From an uncultured Acholeplasmataceae bacterium (GTDB taxonomy: Bacteria > Bacillota_I > Bacilli_A > Acholeplasmatales > Acholeplasmataceae): a stretch of DNA of 10,796 bases. The notes under the pieces were generated by a model. That model made no database searches, was not told the DNA's origin, and was given only the letters and a program-made list of their open reading frames with translations. Both the position numbers and the translations under genes were made by a program. Location: the NCBI GenBank assembly GCA_938041945.1, contig CALISC010000011.1, positions 1 through 10,796 of the forward strand, in the 5' to 3' direction. Positions 1-7,174 of the stretch are shown piece after piece (position 1 is the stretch's first letter; the number at the start of each line of letters is the position of its first letter).

Positions 1-2
1 TT

Positions 3-176
3 GATTCTGGCAAACATGAATTAATTAAAAAAAATTCCACATTTGTAATGCGTCAAGATAAATTTTCTTATCACTTGTGTACGGATTTCAAATTTACGTT
101 TCTTATAACAATGCACAATAAAGAAACAGCTTTAACAAAATCATTATATATAGAATATAATAAGTGTATGAATTGA
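3..176 (+). CDS. possible 3' end of an upstream gene, truncated by the window edge (unrecognised)
   Basis: Reading from base 3, 57 codons are open before a TGA at 174-176. A rough hand estimate from the AT-rich composition makes a stop-free run this long in a given frame unlikely by chance (about 1 in 100 or less, higher once six frames are counted). The peptide has mixed, protein-like composition, for example KFSYHLCTDFKFTFL and ALTKSLYIEYNKC. No in-frame start with a ribosome binding site is apparent, so it would be the C-terminus of a gene beginning outside the window. I do not recognise the family. If real, it lies 29 bases upstream of the large lipoprotein gene on the same strand, and that gene's putative promoter sits inside its last codons. 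The alternative is non-coding upstream DNA. Confidence 0.4.
   Translation, partial: DSGKHELIKKNSTFVMRQDKFSYHLCTDFKFTFLITMHNKETALTKSLYIEYNKCMN
132..161 (+). promoter_or_regulatory. putative sigma-A promoter of the large lipoprotein gene
   Basis: A TTAACA box (132-137, one mismatch to TTGACA) is followed after 18 bases by a perfect TATAAT (156-161). Transcription would start near base 168, leaving a leader of about 38 bases before the ATG at 206. This also argues against the in-frame GTG at 164, which would lie at or upstream of the transcript start. Read by eye only. Confidence 0.55.
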
Positions 177-190
177 GGCCAGCATTGGCC
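177..190 (+). repeat. GC-rich inverted repeat in the leader of the large lipoprotein gene
   Basis: GGCCA-GCAT-TGGCC is a perfect 5-base inverted repeat with a 4-base loop, in otherwise AT-rich DNA. It lies directly before the ribosome binding site and directly after the TGA of the possible upstream gene. No T-run follows, so it is not an intrinsic terminator. It could be a leader hairpin that stabilises the mRNA or modulates ribosome access, or an operator just downstream of the start point. Function is inferred. Confidence 0.35.
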
Positions 191-194
191 AGAA

Positions 195-200
195 AAGGGG
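195..200 (+). promoter_or_regulatory. ribosome binding site that sets the lipoprotein start at 206
   Basis: AAGGGG lies 5 bases before ATG 206. The in-frame GTG at 164 has no comparable site. Starting at 206 puts the basic n-region (MKPSTKANK) directly before the hydrophobic core of the signal peptide. Confidence 0.6.
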
Positions 201-205
201 TAAAA

Positions 206-3200
206 ATGAAACCAAGCACTAAAGCAAATAAATTGTTTACAACAATCTTGAAAATATTTGCAATCACTGCTTTAACACTAGGTATTTTTGCACTCATATT
301 TTCGTGCAAAACTACACCAAAACCAAATCCAGGTCCAAAACCAACAGACCCAGATTTAACTCAATTGAAAGTTCCGAGTGGAACAATTGACAAAAACTTC
401 GCGCTAGACCGTAAAATTGGTAATTTTGATGTTACATACGAAATTACAAAAGGACAAAACGCAGCCACAATCAAAGACGGCTACACTATTGAAGTTGTAC
501 AACAAGATGAAGACGTAGAAGTTACTTTAAAAGCAACTGCAGGTTCAGTTTCAAAAGAATTTACTTTCACTGTTGCCAAAAAAGGTTCGCAACCTCAACC
601 AGAGCCAGAAACTCCAGAAAAACTACTGAAAAAACTAAAACTGCCAAAAACAGTTGACGGCGACCTTGATTTGACTAAAGAAATTGATGGTAAGCCAGTT
701 AACTGGACTTCTTCTCGCCCAGATGTTTTGAAAATTGAAGATGGCAAGGCAAAATACACAGCACCAGAATCTACTACCGAGGTTACTTTAACTGCCGAAA
801 TTGAAGGTAAAACTCGTGAGTTTAAAGTAAACGTGCAAGGCAGTAAAGTCAGAATTACTTTTGCTAACCCAAAAAGCCAAGTTCAAGATGACATTCCAGC
901 ACTTGAAGTTGCGCGTAATTCAAACGTTGAACTTAGTCAATTGCCAAAAGAAGATAAATACGACAACGCTGAGCGTGGTGAGTTTTTATACTGGCAAATC
1001 AGAAAAGGCACTAAGTTAGAACCAGTTACTGAAGACGATTTAAAAAATCTTACACACGACCTTAAATTAGTTGCTAAAGCTGCGGCCAAAGGTACACACC
1101 GTGTAGTTTTCAAAGGCAGAGACGGCCAAGAAATTTACCGCGGAACTTCTAAAAACGGTAAACCAGTTGAACTTAAAGATGTTGACTTTAATACACTACT
1201 TAACTTAAAAGAAAACGAAACTTTAAAATGGTTACCAGAAGACCAATTCAACTCTCTTACTCAAGCCACTGTATTTACCCCTGAAATCACTGTTCAAACT
1301 AAAAAAATCAATTTAACTTTCTTTGACAAAGATAACACTACAGAACTTAGAAAACTAGAAGCCTTCCCTGGTAAGTTTGAGTTAAGCCAATATGAAGACT
1401 TATTTAAAGAAAAAAATGTTCAGTATGACTTTAGAGGTTGGTTAAATAAACAAACTAACGAACCCGCTGATATCAATAAATTAACTGAAGACACTGAGTT
1501 GGTGCCAAACATTGTTGAGTACACTGTTTTGGATGTTACTTTTAAAAATGAAGACAGTACAGACTTATCTAAACTTCAAGTTAGAAAGAACTTCAACAGC
1601 ACTGACAAAGAATTAAAACAATGGAATGCGCACTTCACTGCCAGAGATTCAAGAATTCCAAAAGTTCCAACAAAAGAATTCCATACCGCAAAATGGTCAC
1701 AAACCTTCCCACACGACTTTACTGAAACCACAGTAATTACACCTGTCTACACAGAACACAAAAAAATTACTTATCGTTTCTTTATTGGCGCGACTGAACA
1801 CAAAGTAGAAGGACACATTGGACAACCTGTAACTCCGCCTGCAATTCCTGCAAAACCTGGATACGAACAACAATGGGTATTTAAAGACACAGGAAAAGCA
1901 CTTGGTGAAAACGCTAAGTTTGTAAAAACTCATGATGGCAAAATTTTTGAAGTAAAAGAAACTTTAATTAAATACACCTTGACTTACAAGTCAGGCGACT
2001 CAACTATTCAAACAAAAGAGTTTGACGTAACTACCGATGAGTTTGATTTAATGACATTCCCAAATACTCCTGGCAAAATTTTTGAAGGTTGGTACAAAGA
2101 AGCAGACTTCCAAACTCAAATTACAAAAATTCAAAAAGGTACAGTTGGTGATATCACTGTATACGCTAAACTAAAAGACTTTAGACCAACTGTTAAGTTT
2201 ACCTTTACAGACGGTAGACAAGAAGAAACTAAACAATATGCGTATGGTGAAAAAATCCAATACCCTGCGCTAAGCACTACACCTGGTTATGACTTTAAAT
2301 GGTCAGAAATGCCTGAAAACGCAGAAAAAGACATCACTATTTCTGAAGTTAAAACTCTGCACACTTATTCAATTACTTATCAAGGACTAGAAGGCGCACA
2401 AAACTCACCTGACAACACAGCAACTTATACAGTTGAAAACAAAGTGGAGTTTAAACCTGCATTTAAAGAAAAACACCACTTCAAAAGATGGATAGATGCA
2501 GAAACTAACGAAGAAATTAAATCTACCGATGGTAAGTTCAAAGACTTAACTTTAAGGGCTGAATTTGAAGAGTCTAACTTTACTGCAAAACTAGAAGTTG
2601 TAAATCAAAATACAGTAACTTTAACTTTCACAGAAGACGCTGAACTTGCAGCTGCTATCGCTGACCCTAAATCAGTATTAGACGGACTAGATATCGCAGA
2701 TGCTTTTGATTTAAGCAAGATTAAGATAACTTACGCAAACAAAGTTATGACCATTACTTTTGAAGAAGGATTTGTCAAAGCAGACTATTTGAAGAGACTT
2801 TCATACACAGAAGGCGACGGATCTGGCGTGATTTACTCAAGATTCATGATTAAAGCGACAAACATTAAAAACGCAGCAATGATGACTTTACCAGAAGTTC
2901 CTGCTTTCTACTTAAAATCATCTGTGCTTGAAGGCGATTCACCTAAATGGGACAAAGTTCCTGTTAATACTGCGCTTTCTCAAGAACAAAAAGACGCAGA
3001 ACCACAGTCAAACCCACTTAAACATGAACTTACTTTAAAATACAACACCAAAGCACATGGCCCCCAAGAAGAGAAAAAAGAGTTTATCCACAACAGTAAA
3101 ATTACTGATGAACTACTTACTCCAAAAGACATGCCAGGCTACCGCTTTGTAGGTTGGTATAAAGAAAATAACTTTACTACCAAAGTAGAAGCAGCAGACC

Positions 3201-5035
3201 TAACTGACACAAAAGCCGCAATTACTCTGCATGCCAAATTTGAGTTAATAACTTTCAATATTGAGTATGTTATTAACTCAAAAATTGGCCAAGTTGCCAA
3301 CACTAACCTAACTACCTACACTGTAGAAAGCGAAGACATTACTTTCAATGCACTTCCAAACGGCAAAGGCTACACCTTTAAAGGTTGGGATATTGCTGAA
3401 ATTAAAAAAGGTTCAGTTGGAGATAAAGTAATTACTGCAAACATTGAAATTACTCAATACAAGGCTTACTTAGATGGCTCTTCTATGTCTAGATTTTCAT
3501 ACAACTCTGCTAAGTCTGCTTTAGGCGAAGTAAAAGAAGAAAATGGCGAACACTTTGTTAACTTTAACTATTTTGATGGACTTGAGTTAAAACAAGTTAT
3601 CGATATTCGCGAAGGCTATACTTTTGAACACTGGAGTTTAACTAAACGCGAAACTACAGAACCTTACGCAAAGATTGAAAACAACAAAATTGGTGCTAAC
3701 CAAATTGACTACGACATCAACTTAACAATTAGTCAAAAAGAAAGTTATTTAGACTTTGGAGACTTGCACACTAAAGCAGGTTCATTCCTTGCTAAAGTCA
3801 CACAAATTTCTGATGTTAAAGAAATAAAAGGTGCTGATGATAAAAAAGGTGAATTTGTTGATTTAGCCGTAACCGATAAAACTGGCAAATACTTAGTAGT
3901 TCAAGTGATGAAAGACTTTGCGGCTAAGATTGGTGATATTGTTATTCTTGACTTTGACAAAGATATCTTTAAAAATACAAAATATAATCATATTGAAATT
4001 CATGGTTTTGAAGGCCAAGACTATGTTTATTATGAAAACTCAGATATCCGCAAATATACAGGAACAGAGACTATAGACCCAGTTGCAGCAACTCAAGTTG
4101 CAGATCTTAACGCTCTTTGGGATGTTGAAACAGGTACTTTGGTTTCAATTAACAGCCAAGTAATTAAAAAAATTAGTGAAAAATATTATCTTCAAATTGA
4201 CAGCAGAAAAAAAATTGAACTAGTTGTATTAAACGATGCGGCTAAGGCTTTACTGGCAGATGGTAAAGCAGTAAACATTAAAAATGCTGTCTACAGATAT
4301 TTCAAAAACTCAAGAGGTTTGTTTATCTTAAGCCAAACTGGACTTGAACTTGATTTAGAATACGAAAAGAACCAAACTCGCGAAAGACTACAAGCAGACT
4401 TAAAAGCATTCTTTGACTTAAAGAGCGAACTTCGTTCAAGAGATGAAGTTAAATTACCTCAAGAACTACACGGTCAAAAATTAACTTGGACTTACTCACC
4501 TGCAGACATTTTAGACGGAGACGGTAAAGTTAAAACTGACGAAAGCCTTGATGGCACTAAAGTTAAATTTACAGCAACAGTAGCGGAAGGTGTTTTAAAA
4601 GACGAAGTCTTTGAATACGAAGTTACTTACAAATACTTAAAAGAAGGTGAAGTAAATCCTGAAAAAACAGCAACTTTTGAGTTTAAAGGTGATGAACTTA
4701 AAGAAAATAATGTAAACGGTATTCCTGCAACTCTTGTTAAAAAAGGGAAATACTATAAAGATGCAAAAGGTATAAAACTTGCTTCAACTAAAGCAAAAGG
4801 TATTGCTGAGCTTACTTTCGCTGGCTATAAAGTTAAATCAATTACTGTAGTTTTCGGAAGTACAAACGCAAAACCAGGTTTTGGTAATGTAAACGGTAAC
4901 CAAATTGAAGGTGAAGGTAAAGGTATAGATATTACAAAAACTTTCACATTTACAGATGCTGTTGAAAAAATTGTAATTACCGCAGATAAACCGCTTTACA
5001 TTAGTTCATTTACTGTAGTTGTGGTACCTGCTTAA
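206..5035 (+). CDS. giant modular surface lipoprotein with Ig-like, InlB B-repeat-like and OB-like domains
   Basis: 1609 residues from ATG 206. Residues 1-33 form a type II signal peptide (basic start, long hydrophobic core) ending in IFSC, with Cys34 as the lipidation site; the lipobox is slightly non-consensus. A Pro/Lys-rich linker (35-53) leads to two atypical bacterial Ig-like domains (about 54-125 and 140-212; the second has the VNWTSSRPDVL signature). About ten InlB B-repeat-like units follow (about 215-1085), with typical motifs such as KIFEGWYKEADF and YRFVGWYKENNF. A different domain at about 792-942 interrupts them. Two OB-fold-like segments lie at about 1180-1280 and 1303-1384, a third Ig-like domain at about 1393-1483 (LTWTYSPADIL), and a beta-rich domain at 1486-1609. 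No catalytic motif and no LPXTG were seen. B-repeat proteins usually serve as surface stalks or adhesins, so an extracellular binding or scaffold role is inferred. The gene is monocistronic, with its own promoter and terminator. Confidence 0.85.
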   Translation: MKPSTKANKLFTTILKIFAITALTLGIFALIFSCKTTPKPNPGPKPTDPDLTQLKVPSGTIDKNFALDRKIGNFDVTYEITKGQNAATIKDGYTIEVVQQDEDVEVTLKATAGSVSKEFTFTVAKKGSQPQPEPETPEKLLKKLKLPKTVDGDLDLTKEIDGKPVNWTSSRPDVLKIEDGKAKYTAPESTTEVTLTAEIEGKTREFKVNVQGSKVRITFANPKSQVQDDIPALEVARNSNVELSQLPKEDKYDNAERGEFLYWQIRKGTKLEPVTEDDLKNLTHDLKLVAKAAAKGTHRVVFKGRDGQEIYRGTSKNGKPVELKDVDFNTLLNLKENETLKWLPEDQFNSLTQATVFTPEITVQTKKINLTFFDKDNTTELRKLEAFPGKFELSQYEDLFKEKNVQYDFRGWLNKQTNEPADINKLTEDTELVPNIVEYTVLDVTFKNEDSTDLSKLQVRKNFNSTDKELKQWNAHFTARDSRIPKVPTKEFHTAKWSQTFPHDFTETTVITPVYTEHKKITYRFFIGATEHKVEGHIGQPVTPPAIPAKPGYEQQWVFKDTGKALGENAKFVKTHDGKIFEVKETLIKYTLTYKSGDSTIQTKEFDVTTDEFDLMTFPNTPGKIFEGWYKEADFQTQITKIQKGTVGDITVYAKLKDFRPTVKFTFTDGRQEETKQYAYGEKIQYPALSTTPGYDFKWSEMPENAEKDITISEVKTLHTYSITYQGLEGAQNSPDNTATYTVENKVEFKPAFKEKHHFKRWIDAETNEEIKSTDGKFKDLTLRAEFEESNFTAKLEVVNQNTVTLTFTEDAELAAAIADPKSVLDGLDIADAFDLSKIKITYANKVMTITFEEGFVKADYLKRLSYTEGDGSGVIYSRFMIKATNIKNAAMMTLPEVPAFYLKSSVLEGDSPKWDKVPVNTALSQEQKDAEPQSNPLKHELTLKYNTKAHGPQEEKKEFIHNSKITDELLTPKDMPGYRFVGWYKENNFTTKVEAADLTDTKAAITLHAKFELITFNIEYVINSKIGQVANTNLTTYTVESEDITFNALPNGKGYTFKGWDIAEIKKGSVGDKVITANIEITQYKAYLDGSSMSRFSYNSAKSALGEVKEENGEHFVNFNYFDGLELKQVIDIREGYTFEHWSLTKRETTEPYAKIENNKIGANQIDYDINLTISQKESYLDFGDLHTKAGSFLAKVTQISDVKEIKGADDKKGEFVDLAVTDKTGKYLVVQVMKDFAAKIGDIVILDFDKDIFKNTKYNHIEIHGFEGQDYVYYENSDIRKYTGTETIDPVAATQVADLNALWDVETGTLVSINSQVIKKISEKYYLQIDSRKKIELVVLNDAAKALLADGKAVNIKNAVYRYFKNSRGLFILSQTGLELDLEYEKNQTRERLQADLKAFFDLKSELRSRDEVKLPQELHGQKLTWTYSPADILDGDGKVKTDESLDGTKVKFTATVAEGVLKDEVFEYEVTYKYLKEGEVNPEKTATFEFKGDELKENNVNGIPATLVKKGKYYKDAKGIKLASTKAKGIAELTFAGYKVKSITVVFGSTNAKPGFGNVNGNQIEGEGKGIDITKTFTFTDAVEKIVITADKPLYISSFTVVVVPA
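849..3460 (+). repeat. array of about ten degenerate InlB B-repeat-like units within the giant lipoprotein
   Basis: Units of roughly 65-80 codons recur with the pattern: beta strand (ITY, LTY, FNIEY), a charged turn, a central strand, then an aromatic motif Y-x-F-x-G-W or a relative, and a closing strand such as ITVYAKL or LTLRAEF. The clearest units begin near bases 1979, 2372, 3029 and 3251; those between 849 and 1760 are more diverged. Bases 2579-3028 break the array with unrelated sequence. The pattern matches the Listeria-Bacteroides repeat (Flg_new) family. Unit boundaries are approximate and drawn by eye. Confidence 0.65.
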
Positions 5036-5063
5036 TCTAGATTAAATTACTAACTAAAGAAAT

Positions 5064-5094
5064 AAACCCCTTATCAAATTGATAGGGGGTTTTT
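5064..5094. terminator. intrinsic terminator after the giant lipoprotein gene, probably bidirectional
   Basis: CCCCTTATCA (5067-5076) pairs with TGATAGGGGG (5080-5089) across a 3-base loop, with one T-G wobble, and TTTTT follows on the plus strand. Flanking AAA/TTT extends the pairing. On the minus strand the same hairpin is followed by TTTATTT and lies 8 bases past the trmL stop, so it can end both convergent transcripts. Confidence 0.88.
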
Positions 5095-5102
5095 GCCTAA
5101 TT

Positions 5103-5615
5103 TTATTTTTCTAAAAAATCACTACCTTTAAAGCATTCTGGTTCTAATTTCTCCATTTCAGGAAATTTTAGTTTTTCTGCCCAAAAATAACCAACTATTG
5201 CTACAGTATTTGAAAGATTTAAAGAACGAACATGTCTAGACATTGGAATTCTAAAACATTTGTCTAAATTGTTTTTCAAAATTTCTTTATCAATACCTGT
5301 AGTTTCTTTGCCAAACACCAAGTAAACAGATTTATCTGACTTAAAATCAAGGTCAGTGTAGCACTGCTTTGCGTAGCGAGAAAGATAGTAAATTTGCTCA
5401 GGCTTATTTCGTTTAAGAAAGTTAGTAAAATCTAGATACAAAGTAACTTGGCTAAACTGACGATAGTCAAGTGCAGCACGGCGCATTCTCGGGTCGTTTA
5501 TGTCAAATCCAGTTGGCTCAATAATATGCAAGTGTGCGTTTAAGGCTACACAAGTTCGCATAATATTTCCGACGTTTTCCGGAATCAAGGGTTCAAACAG
5601 TACTATGTTAAGCAT
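5103..5615 (-). CDS. trmL: tRNA (cytidine/uridine-34-2'-O)-methyltransferase
   Basis: 170 residues, slightly longer than the usual ~155-160 for this SPOUT/SpoU-family enzyme. TrmL uses S-adenosylmethionine to 2'-O-methylate the wobble base of tRNA-Leu isoacceptors, acting as a homodimer in the cytoplasm. All three family motifs are visible: EPLIPENVGNIMR (8-20, including the conserved Arg20), LVFGKETTGI (99-108) and IPMSRHVRSLNLSNTVAI (123-140). Together they make the knotted cofactor site. The HIIEPTGF and RRAALDY segments also match TrmL (YibK) rather than TrmH/RlmB, and there is no N-terminal RNA-binding extension. The ATG at 5615 lies inside the 3' end of pncB (8-base overlap) and is preceded by AAGGCAGG as a ribosome binding site, which suggests translational coupling. 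The last ~15 residues (from about 155) are non-conserved. Confidence 0.93.
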   Translation of the reverse strand: MLNIVLFEPLIPENVGNIMRTCVALNAHLHIIEPTGFDINDPRMRRAALDYRQFSQVTLYLDFTNFLKRNKPEQIYYLSRYAKQCYTDLDFKSDKSVYLVFGKETTGIDKEILKNNLDKCFRIPMSRHVRSLNLSNTVAIVGYFWAEKLKFPEMEKLEPECFKGSDFLEK

Positions 5616-7032
5616 CGCAACCTGCCTTGTTTATAAGTTCTGTTTGCAAGTTTTTAAGAGATTCAGTGATATCTACATAAAAAGGATGTGGATTGCTTAA
5701 TCTTAAAACTTCTGGCCAAACTTCTTTAAACTGAACGCTTAGTCTTTTTCTGGCTTTAACTAAAGTATCTTTTGCTAAAATTTTGCCATCTTTAAAAACA
5801 AGCGCTCGTGTTGGCACTACCTTACAGTCTTTTAAACTTAATTTAGTTTGCAAATCAGTTAACGCAAATACAGTTGTATTTTGTCCTAGATTTTCGCCTT
5901 TTAAGGCAATTAAGTCGCCAATAGCCTTATCTTCTTTATAAATTCTAAAAACTTCTTTTACTCCAGGCAGTGTGGTCTTTTCCGGAGTTGCAGAAACCTT
6001 AATCTTTGGCTTAACCACGCCATTTTCAACTGTTGCTGCTAGCTTATAGACAGCGCCAAGTACAGGTTGAGCGCTTGCGGTAATTAGTCTTTCGCCAACT
6101 CCAAATAAATCTACCTTTGCGCCTTGATTGGAAAGTAGGTCAGTAATAATGTATTCATCTAGTGAGTTAGTCGCACAAATTTTGACAAAACTCATACCAG
6201 CGCTATCCAGTTGTTTTCTAATTTGCTTAGAAAGATAGGCGATATCTCCGCTATCTATTCTAACCGATTGAACTTTCAGACCTTGTTTGTCTAAAACTTC
6301 TTTTTGGAGTTTAATTGCGTTTGCTAGGCCTGAGCTAATGGTTGAGTAAGTATCTATTAGCAAACTAATGTTTCCAGGGTTATGCTTAGCCCAAGTTAAA
6401 AACGCTGTGTATTCATCATTAAAGGCTTGAACATAGGAATGCGCCATAGTACCGACTACTGGAATTTTATTGGTTTTACCAGCCAATACATTAGAGGTTG
6501 CAAGTGCTCCGGCTAAATAAGCCGCGCGCGCCCCTTTAATTGCTGCACTGCTTGAGTGTGCTCGTCTTGTACCAAACTCAAAAACCGCGCGGCCTTTGGC
6601 AGCCTTGACGATTCTGGCCGCTTTGGTTGAAATTAAAGTTTCAAAATTAATTGAATTTAAAATAAACGCCTCTACTAACTGACATTCAACTAAGGTGCCT
6701 TTTATGGTCATAATTGGCTCTTTGGCAAAAACTAAACTACCCTCTTTAAAAGAGTAGACTTCGCCTTTGAACTTAAAATCTTTTAAATACGCTAAAAATT
6801 CGGGTGCAAAAATTCCTAAATTAGTTAAGTATTTAAGTTCGTCTGCTTTAAAGCGAACTTGTTTTAAAAACTTGAGCGTAGTTTCAAGCCCAGCAAACAC
6901 TGCGTATCCCCCATTTTCCGGCATATTTCTAAAAAAAACATCAAAACACACAATCTCTTCGTGCTTGTTGGCAAAAAAATAAGAATTTGCCATTGTTAGT
7001 GCGTAAAGATCGCAAAACAGTCCACTTTTCAT
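5608..7032 (-). CDS. pncB: nicotinate phosphoribosyltransferase
   Basis: 474 residues, full length for the family. The enzyme converts nicotinate and PRPP to nicotinate mononucleotide, coupled to ATP hydrolysis, in the Preiss-Handler NAD salvage route. Signature segments in order: DLYALTMANSY (8-18), FGTRRAHS (153-160), GTMAHSYVQAF (194-204) with His198 at the position of the phosphorylated histidine, LLIDTYSTISSG (224-235), VRIDSGD (257-263), FGVGERL (310-316) and the PG-K-VFRIYK region (357-366). The usual second Asp of the LIDTYDT motif is Ser here (residue 230). ATG 7032 has a modest upstream site (AGTAGGT), and other nearby ATGs are out of frame. It is first in a two-gene unit with trmL and diverges from the endonuclease gene. 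No other NAD gene lies in the window. Confidence 0.95.
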   Translation of the reverse strand: MKSGLFCDLYALTMANSYFFANKHEEIVCFDVFFRNMPENGGYAVFAGLETTLKFLKQVRFKADELKYLTNLGIFAPEFLAYLKDFKFKGEVYSFKEGSLVFAKEPIMTIKGTLVECQLVEAFILNSINFETLISTKAARIVKAAKGRAVFEFGTRRAHSSSAAIKGARAAYLAGALATSNVLAGKTNKIPVVGTMAHSYVQAFNDEYTAFLTWAKHNPGNISLLIDTYSTISSGLANAIKLQKEVLDKQGLKVQSVRIDSGDIAYLSKQIRKQLDSAGMSFVKICATNSLDEYIITDLLSNQGAKVDLFGVGERLITASAQPVLGAVYKLAATVENGVVKPKIKVSATPEKTTLPGVKEVFRIYKEDKAIGDLIALKGENLGQNTTVFALTDLQTKLSLKDCKVVPTRALVFKDGKILAKDTLVKARKRLSVQFKEVWPEVLRLSNPHPFYVDITESLKNLQTELINKAGCDA

Positions 7033-7053
7033 ACATACCTACTTTCATTTATT

Positions 7054-7070
7054 TTAGTTAAAATAACTAA
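7054..7070. promoter_or_regulatory. perfect AT-rich palindrome in the pncB leader, candidate operator
   Basis: TTAGTTA-AAA-TAACTAA is a perfect 7-base inverted repeat with a 3-base spacer. Relative to the proposed pncB -10 box it falls just downstream of the transcription start, a position where a repressor would block elongation or initiation. The half-site TAACTA is also repeated directly at 7071-7076. NAD salvage genes are often controlled by NiaR or NrtR, but I cannot match this site to either motif from memory. AT-richness makes chance palindromes fairly likely. Confidence 0.35.
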
Positions 7071-7081
7071 TAACTACCTAA

Positions 7082-7090
7082 AGTATAGCA
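7082..7090 (-). promoter_or_regulatory. extended -10 promoter of pncB-trmL
   Basis: On the minus strand TGC-TATACT gives an extended -10 element (TG one base before TATACT, one mismatch to TATAAT). No good -35 box is present at 16-18 bases, as is usual for extended -10 promoters. The start point would be near 7075, giving a leader of about 42 bases that contains the palindrome at 7054-7070. Confidence 0.5.
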
Positions 7091-7119
7091 CTTAAAAACT
7101 TGGTTTCTTACATATTTTT

Positions 7120-7135
7120 GCTAAAAGTTTTTAGC
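7120..7135. promoter_or_regulatory. perfect AT-rich palindrome over the -35 region of the endonuclease promoter
   Basis: GCTAAAA-GT-TTTTAGC is a perfect 7-base inverted repeat with a 2-base spacer. It covers where the -35 contact of the rightward promoter would fall (-10 box at 7144-7149). A protein bound here could repress or replace -35 recognition. It differs in sequence from the palindrome at 7054-7070. Function is inferred and chance is not excluded. Confidence 0.35.
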
Positions 7136-7140
7136 TAAGT

Positions 7141-7169
7141 TGATATAATAATACATGAGTAAAAGAGGT
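7141..7169 (+). promoter_or_regulatory. extended -10 promoter and ribosome binding site of the endonuclease lipoprotein
   Basis: TGA-TATAAT (7141-7149) is a perfect extended -10 element without a clear -35 box. The start point would be near 7156, giving a very short leader. AGAGGT (7164-7169) is a good ribosome binding site 5 bases before ATG 7175. Confidence 0.6.
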
Positions 7170-7174
7170 CTCAA

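Noticed and set aside
164..205. In-frame GTG start adding 14 residues to the giant lipoprotein
   Set aside because: It lies at or upstream of the predicted transcript start, lacks a ribosome binding site, and would put extra residues ahead of a well-formed signal peptide. ATG 206 has AAGGGG at proper spacing.
103..309. Minus-strand open frame of 68 hydrophobic codons
   Set aside because: It is antisense to the signal peptide of the giant lipoprotein and mirrors its hydrophobic codons. No ribosome binding site or family resemblance.
1697..1933. Minus-strand open frame inside the giant lipoprotein gene
   Set aside because: Antisense shadow with low-complexity Phe/Ser/Cys composition and no recognisable domain.
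3060..3066. C-run in the giant lipoprotein gene as a phase-variation or frameshift site
   Set aside because: Only five C's, and the frame continues without disruption into a recognisable B-repeat.
5500..5700. Plus-strand open frame over the trmL/pncB junction
   Set aside because: Opposite strand to two confidently identified genes; no ribosome binding site or homology signal.
6767..6982. Plus-strand open frame inside pncB
   Set aside because: Antisense to conserved N-terminal pncB codons; a shadow.
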